Shown in pieces: positions 47,115-60,377 of a DNA stretch of 64,000 bases; within the stretch, counting starts at the first letter, position 1; each line of letters opens with the position of its first letter. The translations under genes were made by a program, and so were the position numbers. Under the pieces are notes generated by a model, which ran no database searches, had not been told where the DNA came from, and saw only the letters and a program-made list of their open reading frames with translations. Location of the stretch: assembly GCA_038025085.1 (NCBI GenBank), contig CM076150.1, forward strand, positions 2,894,001 through 2,958,000, read 5' to 3'. This stretch comes from Tetragonia tetragonoides. Its lineage: Eukaryota; Streptophyta; Magnoliopsida; Caryophyllales; Aizoaceae.

Positions 47115-47508
47115 AGCGAAAATTCTAGCATCAACCTAAATGGAGATTTCCACATTGGAGAACAAAAGATTTAATTTTTTTTTATTGATGGACATATCCA
47201 AGTACCTAATCTAACTATTAAATCTTTTGAAAATTTTAAGATGACATTTTTATTTTAAACTTTTTAGTTAAAGGATAAATATTTTCCAAATATATTAATA
47301 AAACTTATGTATGACATGATTGTAAACACTAAAAGATTAAAAAAAAAAAAACCATGGTCACACTAAGCCGTGCATCCAAATTGATCATCGACACTCTTAT
47401 AAATAAAATGAGTTTATTTTAGATTACTTTTTTTCCTTTCAAATTTAATTTTTTGGTTATCTTTATTATTTTAATAATAATAATAGTATTTATTTATTTA
47501 TTTGTTTG

Positions 47509-47598
<90 letters not shown>

Positions 47599-49346
47599 TA
47601 AAATCACCTTTTAAAATATACCTTTTTTAAACTAATCTTTTTTCAATACTTTGGGTTGTAAGTAAGCACTTCTGATATATACTTTCGCCAATTCAACTGG
47701 ACAACACGATTTATCTCTCATTTGGAATCAGAAGCTCAACGAAGTTATCAAAATGATAATGTCTTTTAGAATAAGTACTATCAATGACCAACTTACGTAA
47801 AAGTTTAATTTCATGGGTGAAGACGCAATATATTTGTCTCATTTAATTTTCTAATTTGATGAGAGCATGAAGTTATGTGCACCACCACTGCATGAATTAC
47901 ACGTGTTTGTGGTGTAGCCAGTAGTCTTAGTTGTGCTTCCTGGTATAATTTATAAGTGGTCTCCTCAATAAAAGCTATTTTTGCTTGAAATATAGATAAT
48001 GCATACGGTAAGATATCCTCGCCCGCTCATATCTTACTAACTGATCTAGGAAGAATTTACTAAACGAAAGGCTTCAAAAACTCTAGATCTAATCATCCTT
48101 ACCCCAGAACTAGTAGAGAGACTATTTTTAATAAACGTTGTTTTAACTATTAAAAGTAATTTATTAATAAGTGTAAAAAATATTGTTAAAACAAGAAATA
48201 AATTAGAAAAATAATTTCCGAAAAAAGTAGTGTCTAAGTTTGTTTATCTAAATTATCTCTTTTTCTCTTACCAAAAAAAAAAAAAAATTTCTTTTTCAAG
48301 CGTTGTTTAGCAGTCAAATTTCGAGTTCTCATAGACAGCTAGCTAGCTTTTCAGTAAAATATACAATTTGACGTTTGTAACTAATATTGTTTTTACTCGC
48401 CGTTACCAAACAATTTGCCAGATTATTTTCAGTTTGCGGCTACAACTACATCTAATTTTGTGAAAGCTATCCCTACAAGCTTTCACCTACAATTACAACT
48501 AGTTTTTTAACGTTTTCAGCAATTTTTAGTAGTTTCTTCTAATTTCTTTCCTTTATTAATATTTAACAGCTAATACAGCTAGAGCTAATTTTTTAATGTC
48601 AAATATAGCCATAATTGGATATTGATGGTCCCTTTTGATATGGTGTGTGCTGTAAAATCAGAATCATGGATTTGTAAAGCTAGAAACCAAACCGGTTGCT
48701 TCTTCACAGATATTGCTTAAAAAATAAGAGAAATGATGATGTTAGTTTAAGCATGTCCCTCAAATAATTGAATCATTGAAGAGCTCATGTGGAGTGCCCT
48801 CGATAGCTTTAATTTTCCCCAAAATTATTGCTTCTCATAGCTAATTGATTTTAGTTCTTTGTACCTCAGATCATTTGATTTCTATCAACTATTTTCCTCG
48901 TCCTAGTCAGTGCCATAGTACTAAAAAGTACATGCTCTAATTAGAAGAAAGAAAAGAAGAAGCTAGTGTTGAGATTAAGAAACCAAAAGCACAATGACAT
49001 CAATAAAAGTAAGTTGTGTACATCTTAAGTTCAACCTTTTGTTGTCTTGTTCATGGCTTAATATTGTTTCCCTACTATAAGTTGTGCCTTGCGTTTGATT
49101 CTTAAGTTAGTTAGGACACTTCGATCTTCATGGAAGAGACATGTCGATAAGAATCATCTCACGTTTTAACACTAGGTATGAGTCTAATCTAGCCAATTTA
49201 GGACACCACTAATTTTTAGTTTCCAACCAAAGTCTCAACCTATACAATATGAATTCGAATTCAAAATTATTTGATCTGAACTGAGAAACTCGATTACTAT
49301 TAACATTTTTTTTTAATCAAATCGTAGGATAGTATCAGAAGCTTAT
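47115..49346. other. Intergenic with one ATT microsatellite
   Basis: (ATT)n of about 28 units lies at 47513-47594. The rest is AT-rich with no gene, RNA or bounded element that I can support. Confidence 0.5.
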
Positions 49347-49513
49347 GATAGAATATACTGAAATATGTAAATATTTAGTTATTCATATTAGGCTTAGGTA
49401 TAGTCAGGTCCTTAGGTTTGTAATTAGGGCTAAGACCCAGCTTATGAGGGGCCTGACTATACATAAGCCTAATATGAATAACTAAATATTTACATATTTC
49501 AGTATATTCTATC
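49347..49513. mobile_element. Foldback element with 62-bp arms
   Basis: Arms 49347-49408 and 49452-49513 are reverse complements at 61 of 62 positions, separated by 43 bases. A one-armed relative lies at about 54645-54742. Two occurrences argue for a mobile foldback/MITE family rather than a chance local inversion. No target duplication is certain. Confidence 0.85.
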
Positions 49514-50018
49514 AGCTTGGGCGAGAGTAAAGGAAATCCCAAACTATTGGGAATGAGAATTAAAACCCCGTCTCATCCGCAGTGGAAGGTGATAATGAAG
49601 TCGCAGGTCCAAACTAAACCTCAATTAACTGGATTAATATTAACATATCTAAGCCTTCAAATATACATGATACAATAAAGAGCTGTCTTTCACTTCCAAA
49701 ATTTAGACAGTTCGCTTTTGAAGTTTCCATGGAGGAAAAAGTCACGGCGCAGTGCATCATGCGTATAGTTGCTTGATTGCCAATCTCATTGCACCTGCAC
49801 ATACTTTAAAAAGACCCCTTTTGTAGCGGTACCGTTTAATCTCAGCCATTTTGGTTCTGGATAACAATCATTTGCGCCATTTATAAGGTAAAAGCTGATG
49901 ACTTCTAATTTAAATTGTAATTCACCAATTAGAAAGAGGTACTGTTAAAAGTCATTGGATTTCTCAATTTCACCAATTCTCTGCAAATATATATGTCAAT
50001 TCATCCATCATCACCAAT
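49514..50018. other. Intergenic, no gene recognised
   Basis: Short minus-strand frames only, with no recognisable features. Confidence 0.45.
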
Positions 50019-50126
<108 letters not shown>

Positions 50127-50423
50127 TGATCGTAAATAATGGACCCATCTAACACATTCGATATAGAATCTTGCGACCGAATCAGGCAAAGTGGCTAAAG
50201 ACTCCTACTCCCAACTCACCCTACCCAAACTAGCTTGGTCAAGGCCAACAATTGCCCCCCCCCCCTCGTATTTTCATGAAAATATAGGAGTGCAAACCTT
50301 GAATTTGAGATCTCTAAATTAATAAGTATAAGAATAAACATAAAAGTTCATAGGAGGCGACCTCAAGATGAAGCATCTCATACAAATATGATGCCATATT
50401 GCCATTGAGACAAATGTCTCATG

Positions 50424-51100
50424 TGTTGGGATTTTTGACCCACATAACAAATCCCTCCGATTAGGACCAAATTGCGGAATTAACAATGAAATATTGAAAA
50501 CAACACACAATAATCAACACCAAATATAACGTGAAAACCCCTCAATTAGGGAAAAACCACGGGTCAAACCAACAATTAATCCACTAACAATATTACAATG
50601 TCAAGCCAACAATTAAACCATCTACAACCAGGTAAACAACACAACTCCTTGTATAAGCAGCCCAGTACAATATCAATACCATCCGATTGACACTACTACC
50701 AAAATACTAAGATTGACACAATTACCTGTTATAAAAACCTCGTTGATTTGCCTTACCTACGAACTCCCTGCCTAATCACCTAATTAAATCTCCCCCTAAT
50801 GGGGGGGGGGGGGGGGCTCACGGCCTCGCTGCCGTTGTAGTTACCTCGTCGTCATCGAGCTACATCTCCGTCGCTTGAGCAACCTCTTCTCTCGGCAAGC
50901 TCTTCTTTATATATTAACTTGCCGCAAGCTTTTGCTACCCTAATCAATCAAGACATATGACCAATCATGTGGTCCAAGGCTTACAATCACAAAGCCCACT
51001 AACCATAAGTCACGTACACTAGCTAGTAAATGACTTAAAGTAAACTTTTCTTTTTTTCTTTTTCTTTTGGTATTTTCACAAATTGGGATACCTCCCAACA
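50424..51100 (-). mobile_element. Solo copia LTR with 5-bp target duplication
   Basis: 677 bp bounded by TGTTGGGA and TCCCAACA and flanked by TCATG on both sides (50419-50423 and 51101-51105). On the minus strand it carries the GTGGTTTTTCCCTAATTGAG and GGGTTTTCACG segments also found near the 3' ends of the LTRs at 14277-14834 and 63505, so it faces left. No internal domain remains, which points to LTR-LTR recombination. A C run precedes it (about 50255-50265) and a G run lies inside (50801-50816). Confidence 0.92.
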
Positions 51101-51255
51101 TCATGGTCTATAATTGTTCTTGTTATAGTGAATTGCTATTTACCGCCCAAAAATACTCACCACCGCCGTTAGAATTTACGATTTTGCCCTTCACTCTAAA
51201 TAGTCGTTTTTTTTTTCCAGTTCGTAGTATCGGGCGTCTGCAATTCTGCAGATTC

Positions 51256-51415
51256 CGCCTGATCCATGGGTTAGGCGGAAACCCTTTCCGCCTGATCCAT
51301 AGGTCAGGCGAAAACTATTGACGCCTCACCCATGGATCAGGCGTAAAGCGTTTCCACCTACCCCATGGATCAGGCGTAAAGCGTTTCCACCTACCCCATG
51401 AATATGCAGACGCCT
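51256..51415. repeat. Left subterminal array of palindromes centred on CCATGG
   Basis: About five units of the form CGCCT-n3-CCATGG-n3-AGGCG, some degenerate, joined by short spacers such as 'gtaaagcgtttc'. See the matching array at 54108-54325. Confidence 0.85.
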
Positions 51416-51469
51416 TACCCTATTTTTTTTGTTTTTTTTTCTCAATGCATTCGTTGTAATTATTATTAA

Positions 51470-52400
<931 letters not shown>

Positions 52401-52432
52401 TGTTTATTTTTTAATTAAAAATGTGAAATGAT

Positions 52433-52641
52433 AGAGGAGAGGAGGAGCCGGTAAATCGATACCGGGGTTAGCCAGCGAACTAGCTGGTTTTGAACGCACA
52501 CTCATTGTTACTTTTTTGCAGTGGGTGAATCGTCTAGCCGTCGCAGCTGAGTCTTTCATTACTTTGATTCCTCCGGAGCAAGCGGAAGGTCCTCGATCGG
52601 TTATGGAGGAGTATATGAGAGATTGGCGGGTTGCCAAATGA
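52433..52641 (+). CDS. Unidentified plus-strand reading frame inside the MULE
   Basis: A 69-codon frame, open from about 52433 to the TGA at 52639-52641, has balanced composition unlike the surrounding ATT repeats. It ends ...RSVMEEYMRDWRVAK. It has no ATG at its start; a TTTTTTGCAG sequence at about 52512-52521 could be a splice acceptor, making it a terminal exon. It converges on the OTU frame, whose 3' end is at 52885. I do not recognise it. It may be the end of a second element gene, a captured host exon, or chance. Confidence 0.25.
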
Positions 52642-52884
52642 TGTATTACTTATATGACCCTAGATGAATTTGTTATATTTTTATGTTGGAGTTTCATTGT
52701 TATTGTTATTTATTTGTGTTATTGTAATTTGTTTTTTTTATTTACCTTTTTTGTTTTATTGTAATTTGTTGTTTTATTTACCTCCAATAATCACGAAAAA
52801 ATATAACATGCAAAATATAACAATCACACAAAAATGTGACAATGATATAAGTAGAAAAATATAACAATCACGCAAAACATTCAA

Positions 52885-53421
52885 TTACGTCAACCTCGCT
52901 AAACGATCCCAATGTGCTCTTCGCCTAACATACATTTGCTCCCAACCAGCGACACTATCAGAACGGGAAGTAAACCATAATGCGCATATCGGAGGAACAG
53001 GGAAATCTGACCCTAAATTCAGACGGATATAATGCCTGTAAGAATCACCTAAATGACCTATGACAAATTCCCTAGTTGGACGTGTAACAGTCGAAGGTGC
53101 TTGCAACGGTAGCACAGTGAAACAAGCATATAACCCCCTTCCGTTGCCGTATCCGAAAATCATAATCGCTGCATTGAAGATGTTGGCAATCGGGAACAAA
53201 TCCTCAACTACTGTCATCCAGTGATCATCGTGACACGCACCTCCGTCCCACATAATACGGCGGTAACCAGCGTCGACCCCGTGAACGTATATGTGTTCGT
53301 ACAATGCTCGGTTAGCTAAGATTTCGTTTGCAATGCAAACTCTCGTCCATCGCCATTGCTCTTGGTCTCCGAAAACGTAGTCCGCAATGACACGGAAACC
53401 GCAATTACCATCCCCAACCAC
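52885..53421 (-). pseudogene. OTU-like cysteine-protease domain of the MULE protein
   Basis: The OTU signature is clear: V-V-G-D-G-N-C-G-F-R with the catalytic Asp-Gly-Asp-x-Asn-Cys arrangement, and a D-D-H-W-M-T segment further on. In plant FAR1-type Mutator elements an OTU domain commonly forms the C-terminus of the transposase. Here the frame extends upstream of the apparent start (through P-F-I-E-G-Y-L-D-V) to a junction at about 53490, where it is out of frame with the FAR1-like part. It lacks its normal N-terminal partner and is probably not expressed as a complete protein. Confidence 0.8.
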
Positions 53422-53482
53422 ATCGAGATATCCTTCAATGAAAGGTATGATGATTCCCAGAATTTTGTTAACATGATAGAAT

Positions 53483-54025
53483 TCAGTGATATCTATTCCT
53501 TATACGATCTCTGTAGTTGTACACATGCCGTCTAGTTGCATTGTCCTCAGGAAATTTTTCCTTAATAGCGGCCAAGATAGCACATGGCTTTGTTTGTGCC
53601 GAAGTCATGTCACGAATGTGTTGTTTTGACCCAGGACTAAGACCACTCATCTGACGATATCCCTTAGGAAACACAGCAAAGTCATGGTTGTGCGTACTCC
53701 TAATCCCAGGCAATGTGACAATCATCCAACTACTGGACCCATACACTTGTTCAGCTCTTAACTGGAACGTACATTTACAAGCCTTTGTTTTCGTCTTCTT
53801 CCGAGCAGCAGTATCTAAGTCTCTTAATTCCCCTCTGTAGCGTTCACCTCGATTGCATCTTAACAATTTTACGCTTCCATTGTTCTTATGTGACGAAATT
53901 ATCAACTCAAACCCGATAGTAAGGGCAATTTGTTTTGCCCAATTAATTGCATCTCTATCACTATCAAAGAACTCATCAGTGACGAAATGCGTACTGTAAT
54001 CAACACCATCACCACCGAACCGCAA
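53483..54025 (-). pseudogene. FAR1-like N-terminal DNA-binding region of the MULE transposase
   Basis: 180 codons from an ATG at 54025. It carries the WRKY/GCM1-fold FAR1-type pattern: R-C-N-R-G-E-R-Y-R-G, then K-A-C-K-C-T-F-Q-L-R, then T-H-N-H-D-F, supplying the Cys and His zinc ligands. An L-S-P-G-S-K-Q-H-I segment and a helical stretch usually found just before the DDE domain follow. The frame stops at 53483 instead of entering the DDE catalytic core. The missing part is about the size of the whole catalytic domain, consistent with an internal deletion. Confidence 0.78.
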
Positions 54026-54107
54026 AGGAACCTAACGAAAACAACGAAAACAATGTTAGCTTAATCTTAAATTCAAACGTCTATCAAAACCGACTGAACC
54101 AAGGGAC

Positions 54108-54325
54108 AGGCGTCTGAAACTTCCGCCTACTCCATGGTGCAGGCGGAAAAAACGGACGGCTTCTCCATGGTGTAGGCGTCTGAGATTTACGCCTGAACCA
54201 TGGAGCAGGCGTCCGCAATTTCCGCCCCAACCATGGTGCAGGCGTCTATAGTTTCCGTCTGTCCCATGGAACGGGCGGAAATTGTAGACGCCTAGTCCAT
54301 GGTTGGGGCGGAAATTGCGGACGCC
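54108..54325. repeat. Right subterminal array of palindromes centred on CCATGG
   Basis: About six units of CGCCT-n3-CCATGG-n3-AGGCG (variants CGCCCCAACCATGG and GTCCATGGTTGGGGCGG) separated by 10-14 bases, often GTCTGAAATTTC-like. Together with the left array there are at least ten palindromes. Confidence 0.85.
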
Positions 54326-54644
54326 CGATTCAAATTCTGCGAAAAAAAAATTTTACCTCGAACGGCGTCGACCGCACTTCCTGGTCGCCGGCAGACATCC
54401 GCGGCCGTTGCTTCCTTACCGAATGAGTGAATGTTGATGAAGGTTGGGTATGAGAGTGGGTGGTAGAGAGGGAGAATTGATGTGAGAGTTAGAGAGGGAG
54501 AGGATGGGTGAAAATGTGAAAAAGGGCAAAATTGTAATTTTTAGGGGCGATATTAAGTAATTTTAGGGCGGTAAATAGCAACACCCTTGTTAGTGAGGAT
54601 TACATCTTTATTATTAACAATATATACTGAGTATTTACAGAAGG

Positions 54645-54742
54645 AAAGCTGGTCCTTAGCCCTAATTACAAATCTAAGGGCCTGATTATACATAAGCCTA
54701 ATATGAATAATCAAATATTTACATATTTCAGTATATTCTATC
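54645..54742. repeat. One-armed relative of the foldback element
   Basis: From 'ctggtccttagccctaatta' to 'cagtatattctatc' it follows the loop and right arm of 49347-49513 with few differences; the left arm is absent. Confidence 0.8.
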
Positions 54743-54945
54743 AATAATACGTATAGAGATTTGGGAGGAAGCTAGAAAAAAAATTAAGAAAGCCTGTTTT
54801 GGTGATGAAAATCTTAGCACTAGCTTGCTGACAAAACCAACATTTCCCATTATCAGCCCACTTATGTAAATATATGGGCTCAAAACCTAACCAAATATGG
54901 TCCATCAGCCCACTTGGAAAGGTCTGCTTACACTCTTTTTCTTGT

Positions 54946-55434
54946 TAAAAAGAGGGTGCAAGTGAATGACGATCGAGACACTCCTTACTACATCATGTTT
55001 GAACGATCTTGTTCAATTTCGAACATATCAGACTAATTGAACAAGGCATGGAGGAATGGGGATTCGAATCCATGATCTTGCCTTACCAAACCACTTTTTT
55101 AAACTCATCAAAAAGAGGGTGCAAGTGAATAGCGACCGAAGCACCCCCCGCTATGTCATGTTCGGACTCTCGTGTTTAATAGTGAGCATATCAGACTAGC
55201 TAAACAACCAGCGCAAGCACTGGTCCCGTCAACTTAGCACCAACAAGGGGCTAGTGTAGTTCCTAGAAGCCAACAGACACAAAGCATGGGGGAATGGAGA
55301 TTCGAACCCATAGCCTTGCCTACCAAACCACTTGGGAGTAAGCTTGGAACCACTAGACCACCACCCTTTGTTGGTGCCTTACCAAACCACTTTGGAGTAA
55401 CTTGGAACCACTAGACCACCCCCTTATTGGTTCC
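54946..55434 (-). mobile_element. SINE (outer copy), split by another SINE
   Basis: Same family as 4658-4948. The 3' body is at 54946-55097 and the tRNA-like head resumes at 55394-55434 (complement of the A box TGGTCTAGTGGTTCC). The middle is filled by the inner copy. Its own target duplication is not clear. Confidence 0.8.
55098..55375 (-). mobile_element. SINE (inner copy) nested in a SINE
   Basis: 278 bp, with a T run at its left edge (the poly(A) tail on the minus strand) and an A/B-box head at the right. An 18-bp perfect repeat GCCTTACCAAACCACTTT flanks it at 55080-55097 and 55376-55393; the duplicated target is SINE sequence itself. Confidence 0.9.
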
Positions 55435-56952
55435 CTCTGTAAGTTACTCACAATAAAACATCGTTAGTCTAGAACCATGAGAATTATCTTTTTTTTTGTC
55501 ACTAGAATTTCCTCTAGAAGAAAGGGTGAGAGCAATCAAGTACCCACCGAGTACTGCATTAACAAGAAATTAGAATTAAAATGGGTTTCATCGGTTTCCA
55601 AAATATGGGAATTAGAACTGAAATTGGTTACTATCAGTTCCTAATTCTAGTAAATGAAATTCGATCCTCCGAATACCCATCAATTCCTGAGAACCCAAAT
55701 CCACATCAAAATCCACATTCATGATTTTCATAATCAAATTATTGTATCATTTAATAATAAAATTAGTATTAATATGCAACTAGTACATATTAATCCCAAC
55801 TACGATCCAAACACTTAACAATGTAAATTAAAATATAAATAGCATATAAAGTTATAAAATTATAAAATTATTAGTATTATAAATACAATAATTAAATCAT
55901 TAAACATACAAATATAGGTTTTTAAATTACTAATATTACCAGAAAATCATCATCTTTTATTTATACTAATGAAAAAATCATGTAATTTTTTTATTTTTAC
56001 ATAGGGTATCCAACCTGTTTCGGTTCCTTTTTGTGGATTGGAATTGAAATGTCAAACCAATTCCAAACTGATTGTGATTCCAATATTGGGTACACGATAT
56101 TTCTCGTTCACGCCTACTTGCAGGATATTTGAAGGATTCAATCGTGTTAGTTATGATCACGACAAATAAATTCTTTTCCAAATATTAAGGACGATGATCA
56201 AGGGGATGTAGAAAAAACATGATACATTCAAGTGATGCTTGACATATATAAAAAAAATCCAGTTATTTTTACTAGCTAATTCTATTTTCAGAGAGTCGTC
56301 CCAGAGGCATGTGCCACATGGGTAACTCACAAGACTTGGAAAAAAAAAAAGGGCCTACTTTGCTATCTTGGTCTTTCTACAAAACCCAAAAAAACATAAC
56401 AATAGGCTAGTATATATCATGACCATCACAATTTCACTTTTGACTTCTTAACTAGTGTTTTTTCTAAATCTGATATATATTATTTCTGGCACAGAGCCTT
56501 CAAAGTTCAATGTTTTTACTAAATTGGATTATTAGCTCGAAATCTTATAGCAACCCATCCATTTTTAAGGATTCAAGCAGTGATTGGTCTGCTCGCGCGG
56601 ACCAACCAGATTATTAGCTCGAGTGGTACTCCTTTTCCGGTCAAAGTTTCGGAAACCCTAATCAACAACATAAATTTAAAGTTGTACCCTTGAAGGTGAA
56701 TTGAATGGTTAATTATCACTAACAATGCAAAGATAGTTGTTCCTTGCGATATGAGCTCAATATTTTCATTGTAGTACCACAGGTCGGCCATTACCATGGT
56801 GCGAAAATCAGGAGTCGAGATTTTTCAAAAATTTTCTCTTGAACTGATATTGTGGATTCTTGGGACAGTCCTTTTACACAACACCTTTGAGACCATAGTA
56901 ACAAGCCCTTAGCATGTCGACTCTATGGGTCACATTTCTCTAAGCATAGTTA
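55435..56952. other. Intergenic, no gene recognised
   Basis: AT-rich with short unsupported frames; nothing bounded that I can name. Confidence 0.45.
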
Positions 56953-57183
56953 GGGCATGTTCTCCTCACCTTCTTTTTACTGAACTGAACTGGAATTTAC
57001 TGAACTGAACTGAACTTATTTTTACTGAATCTACAATTACAAAGAGTAAATTTGTTCTTTGGTTTACCGAACTCTACCGAATTTTCCTGAACTGAACTTC
57101 TTTTTACTGAACTGAATTTAATTTTACTGAACTGAACTTAATTTTACTGAATACTTCAGGGGAAAGTTGAGGAGACCAGGCCC
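56953..57183. mobile_element. Tourist-like (PIF/Harbinger) MITE, 231 bp
   Basis: Inverted ends GGGCATGTTCTCCTCACCTT and AAAGTTGAGGAGACCAGGCCC, flanked by TTA on both sides (56950-56952 and 57184-57186). The interior is mainly TTTTACTGAACTGAA repeats. Confidence 0.85.
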
Positions 57184-57278
57184 TTAGTTGTCTAAGGCTT
57201 GCAAAAACCACCTCTTAATCACATACTCCGTACTATAAATGTCTCTTACACATGTGGAAATTGGAAACTCAACACTAG

Positions 57279-57682
57279 GGTTGTTCAAAAGAATCCATAT
57301 CCGACCATCCGATCCGAAAATATCCGAAAAAACGGATAGCCGAAAAGAGGATATCCGAAATTTCGGATACAGATTCGGATATCAACTTTGAAATTTCGAA
57401 TACAGATATCCGAAATTATCCAAAAAAATCTAAAATTTTTAGATTTTATGGATAAATTTCGGATAATTTGGGATTCGGATATCCGAAATACCCAAAAGTA
57501 TCCGAAAAATAACCAAATTAAAGTCAACTAAAACAGAAAAAATTAACTTTTTCGGTTATCGGATATCCGAGTATCCAAAACCAAAATTTTGGATATCCGA
57601 AAATCGAATATCCAAAATTTCAGATACAGATTCGGATATCATAATTCGCTATCCGAAATTTCGGATATCCAGTTATGAGCAA
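57279..57682. mobile_element. Motif-built MITE of GGATATCCGAAA repeats
   Basis: The left end GGTTGTTCAAAAGAATCCATATCCG and right end CGGATATCCAGTTATGAGCAAC are imperfectly inverted. The interior is almost wholly TTTCGGATATCCGAAA-type palindromes. No certain target duplication. The 80-codon minus frame here is a repeat artefact. Confidence 0.55.
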
Positions 57683-57802
57683 CGTCTCTAAACCCTTGCA
57701 TAATTATTATTATTTTTTTTAAAGTTAGATTGAAAGTACGTTAAGGCAGGAGTCTCAATTTCTTCTAACAAATTGGAATCACAAAAAAAATTTCAAGTTA
57801 GA

Positions 57803-57944
57803 GTGTGTTTTTTTTTTCCATCGAACGAAATGGAACTGAACTGAACTAAATAGTAATATATAGCACAAAAAAAAAAAAAGTAGATCACTAGATTGAATTG
57901 AAGTGAACTTAACCAGTTAATAAGTAAGTAGAAAAGAATACACC
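57803..57944. mobile_element. Small GAACTGAA-type MITE
   Basis: Ends GTGTGTTTTTTTTTTCC and GAAAAGAATACAC are imperfect inverted repeats. The interior phrases ('aaatagtaatat', 'gtagatcacta') recur at 61228-61440 and 62146-62250. Confidence 0.45.
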
Positions 57945-59820
57945 TTTAATATGCTCTTCTTGTTCTCTAAGCAATAGAAGTCAACTTAATTATCCAAAGC
58001 ATGAATTTCAAAGTTGTATCTATTGTCATTGTTGATACCTTTCTTCGTTACAAGGTACTAAGGTAGTGAGGTAAGACAATGCCACAATAAAACATTTGTC
58101 AGAGACTGCATGTATAGTACTCCAACTAACTTATTACCTTTTCTTTCATTATTGTTAGATAATTAATCAAATTTAATGAGGTCAAACACCAAGAAGAATC
58201 AGATCAGTCGGTACCCTAAGCAGTAATAAGTATATATGTAATTTTGCAGGAGAGAAAAGGGAAGGACCAGGACAGAACTTTTACCCTTTTGACCCCTCTT
58301 TAGAGCTCTGTTCTCTTAGTACGAGCTCTCTGCTTTTGACCGTCCATAAAAGCCACTATAACTAAATGCAATGTAATCAATATCATGAGTCCATAACTGT
58401 CAAACTACGTTAACATACTTTAATATATCAAGCTTTTCATTAGCATAAGTCAATGTATTTGCGGTTTTTATTACGACAATTGCTTGCATTGTTGCACACA
58501 GCCATATAGGTATATGACGTATATCACCAAAACTCATATGAAATGGTCTCAATGTGAGTCGCTTTAAATAAACATGACGTTATATTTGACTATAGAGGTG
58601 GTCTCATACTGAGGCGATTTTATAAGAGACATTTAATAAGTATATTGTTAATCTTTTTTCTTTCTTCGTTCTCGAGTGAAGTATATTGTGATCTTTAGTA
58701 ATATAGAAAATATTCCTCAGCAAAATAATGTCAACAATATAAACATTATTATTTATGTATTTTGTGTATGAAATTTTTCTGGTACAAAGTAAATTACTTC
58801 CTCCGTTTTAATTTCATTTTTCTATCTGACCATGTAACGTCAAAGTTTACAATTTTTGTCTATATATTTATGAGAAAGTATAAAGATTTATGGAGTAAAA
58901 ATACTCTTATTAGATTTATTTTCAATAGTATTTTTAAAATATAATCTTTTTATAATGTTTATAGTTATAGAATTTTTTTTTAGAGGGATAGTTATAGAAT
59001 TGTATAATACTATAATTATAAATTGGAACAAAAAAGAAGTCGAATTATCTATGGGCAAAGTGTCTTCTTAGAGATCATAAAAAGTCAAAGGAAAAGATGG
59101 TGAAGAATATTACTCTTACTAGAGCAGAGTACTCTAGAAGTATGATTTATGTATGGGCATCCCCTTCATGATATTTATATAAGAGTATTAGATTAATTTA
59201 ATGGGACCAAATTGTTTTTGAGTATATTTTATTTTCGTTAAAAGAGGTACATAGCTGAATATATTGTCCTTTGGTAAAATTGAAGCCATAACATTCAAGC
59301 TCTTTTTTTTTTTTAACATGACATTCAAGTTGTGTTGTGCTCGAGTAAAATATTGTGGGTGCAAAATTTATGTTGCTATCTCAGGTTTGTTATATTTTAG
59401 GTTCCTCAATAAATGCTAAGTATATAATTATTCTTCCAAAATATCATCATACAATTATGCAACATCTCATTATGAGAACTTGCTTTCTTTTAGCATAAAC
59501 CAAATAATGTACGAGCAAGAATTATTAATGTAAAATTAAAATAGTAAGGTGACAATGTGAACTCGTAATAGTTGGGGTCTATAATGTATGAGCTAAGAAT
59601 GAAAATCAATTATTTCTACCCTTTAGCCTTCAATCCTACAAACAAAAGATATCAAATTATAATTGTTGGTCAAAAACAAAACAAAAGAAAAAGTACTAAA
59701 GGATAAACTACATAGAAGGTTTCAAGTAGCAACTACCTTGCATAGAATTTGTTATTATCGATTGATATGACTACTCTCGTCTCTCTCCTTTTGCTTCTCC
59801 TCTCTCCTTTACTTTTCCTT
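57945..59820. other. Intergenic, no gene recognised
   Basis: No supported frame, RNA or bounded repeat. The last ten bases, ACTTTTCCTT, form the left half of the probable duplication flanking the next element. Confidence 0.45.
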
Positions 59821-60367
59821 AGAGTTAATAAAATTCGACCCGATTCGAGATAATTGACCTGATCCGTCTGATATCAGACCCGCTCGACACCCAAAAAGAT
59901 ATCAATAATCATTATCCGGAATCGACCCGACCCGACCTGGTCCAACCCGACACCCGACAACACCCGTTCTCCGAATTGACCCGAAACCGATAACACCCGA
60001 CCCGAAATTACCCGAAATCGAAATGAACCCGAACCGAGTCTATCCGAAACCCGAATATATCCGATTCGTAATGACATAATATTCTAAATGATTGAAAAAG
60101 AACTAACTAAACATACATGTAGGCCCTATTATTGAAAATTTTCATGTAAAATTGAGTTTTTCATAACTCGACATCAGCGTAAACCCGAATCAATCTGACC
60201 CGACCCGAGTTGACCCATAACTCGACATCAGCGTAAACCCGAATCAATCTAACCCGACCCAATCCGACCTGATCACCCTTCTAACCCGATATTACCTGGA
60301 CCCATAATGACCCGAAACCGAAAGGATCTGACCCAAACCCGACCCAATCTGCACCGATGCCACCTCT
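59821..60367. mobile_element. Motif-built MITE of ACCCGACCCGAA repeats
   Basis: 547 bp of CCCGACCCGA, CCCGAACCCGAAT and similar motifs with weak inverted ends (AGAGTTAATAAAATTCGACC against the complement of GATGCCACCTCT). Near-identical flanks ACTTTTCCTT (59811-59820) and ACTTCTCCTT (60368-60377) suggest a target duplication. A unit 'cataactcgacatcagcgtaaa' is directly repeated inside (about 60162 and 60219). Confidence 0.55.
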
Positions 60368-60377
60368 ACTTCTCCTT

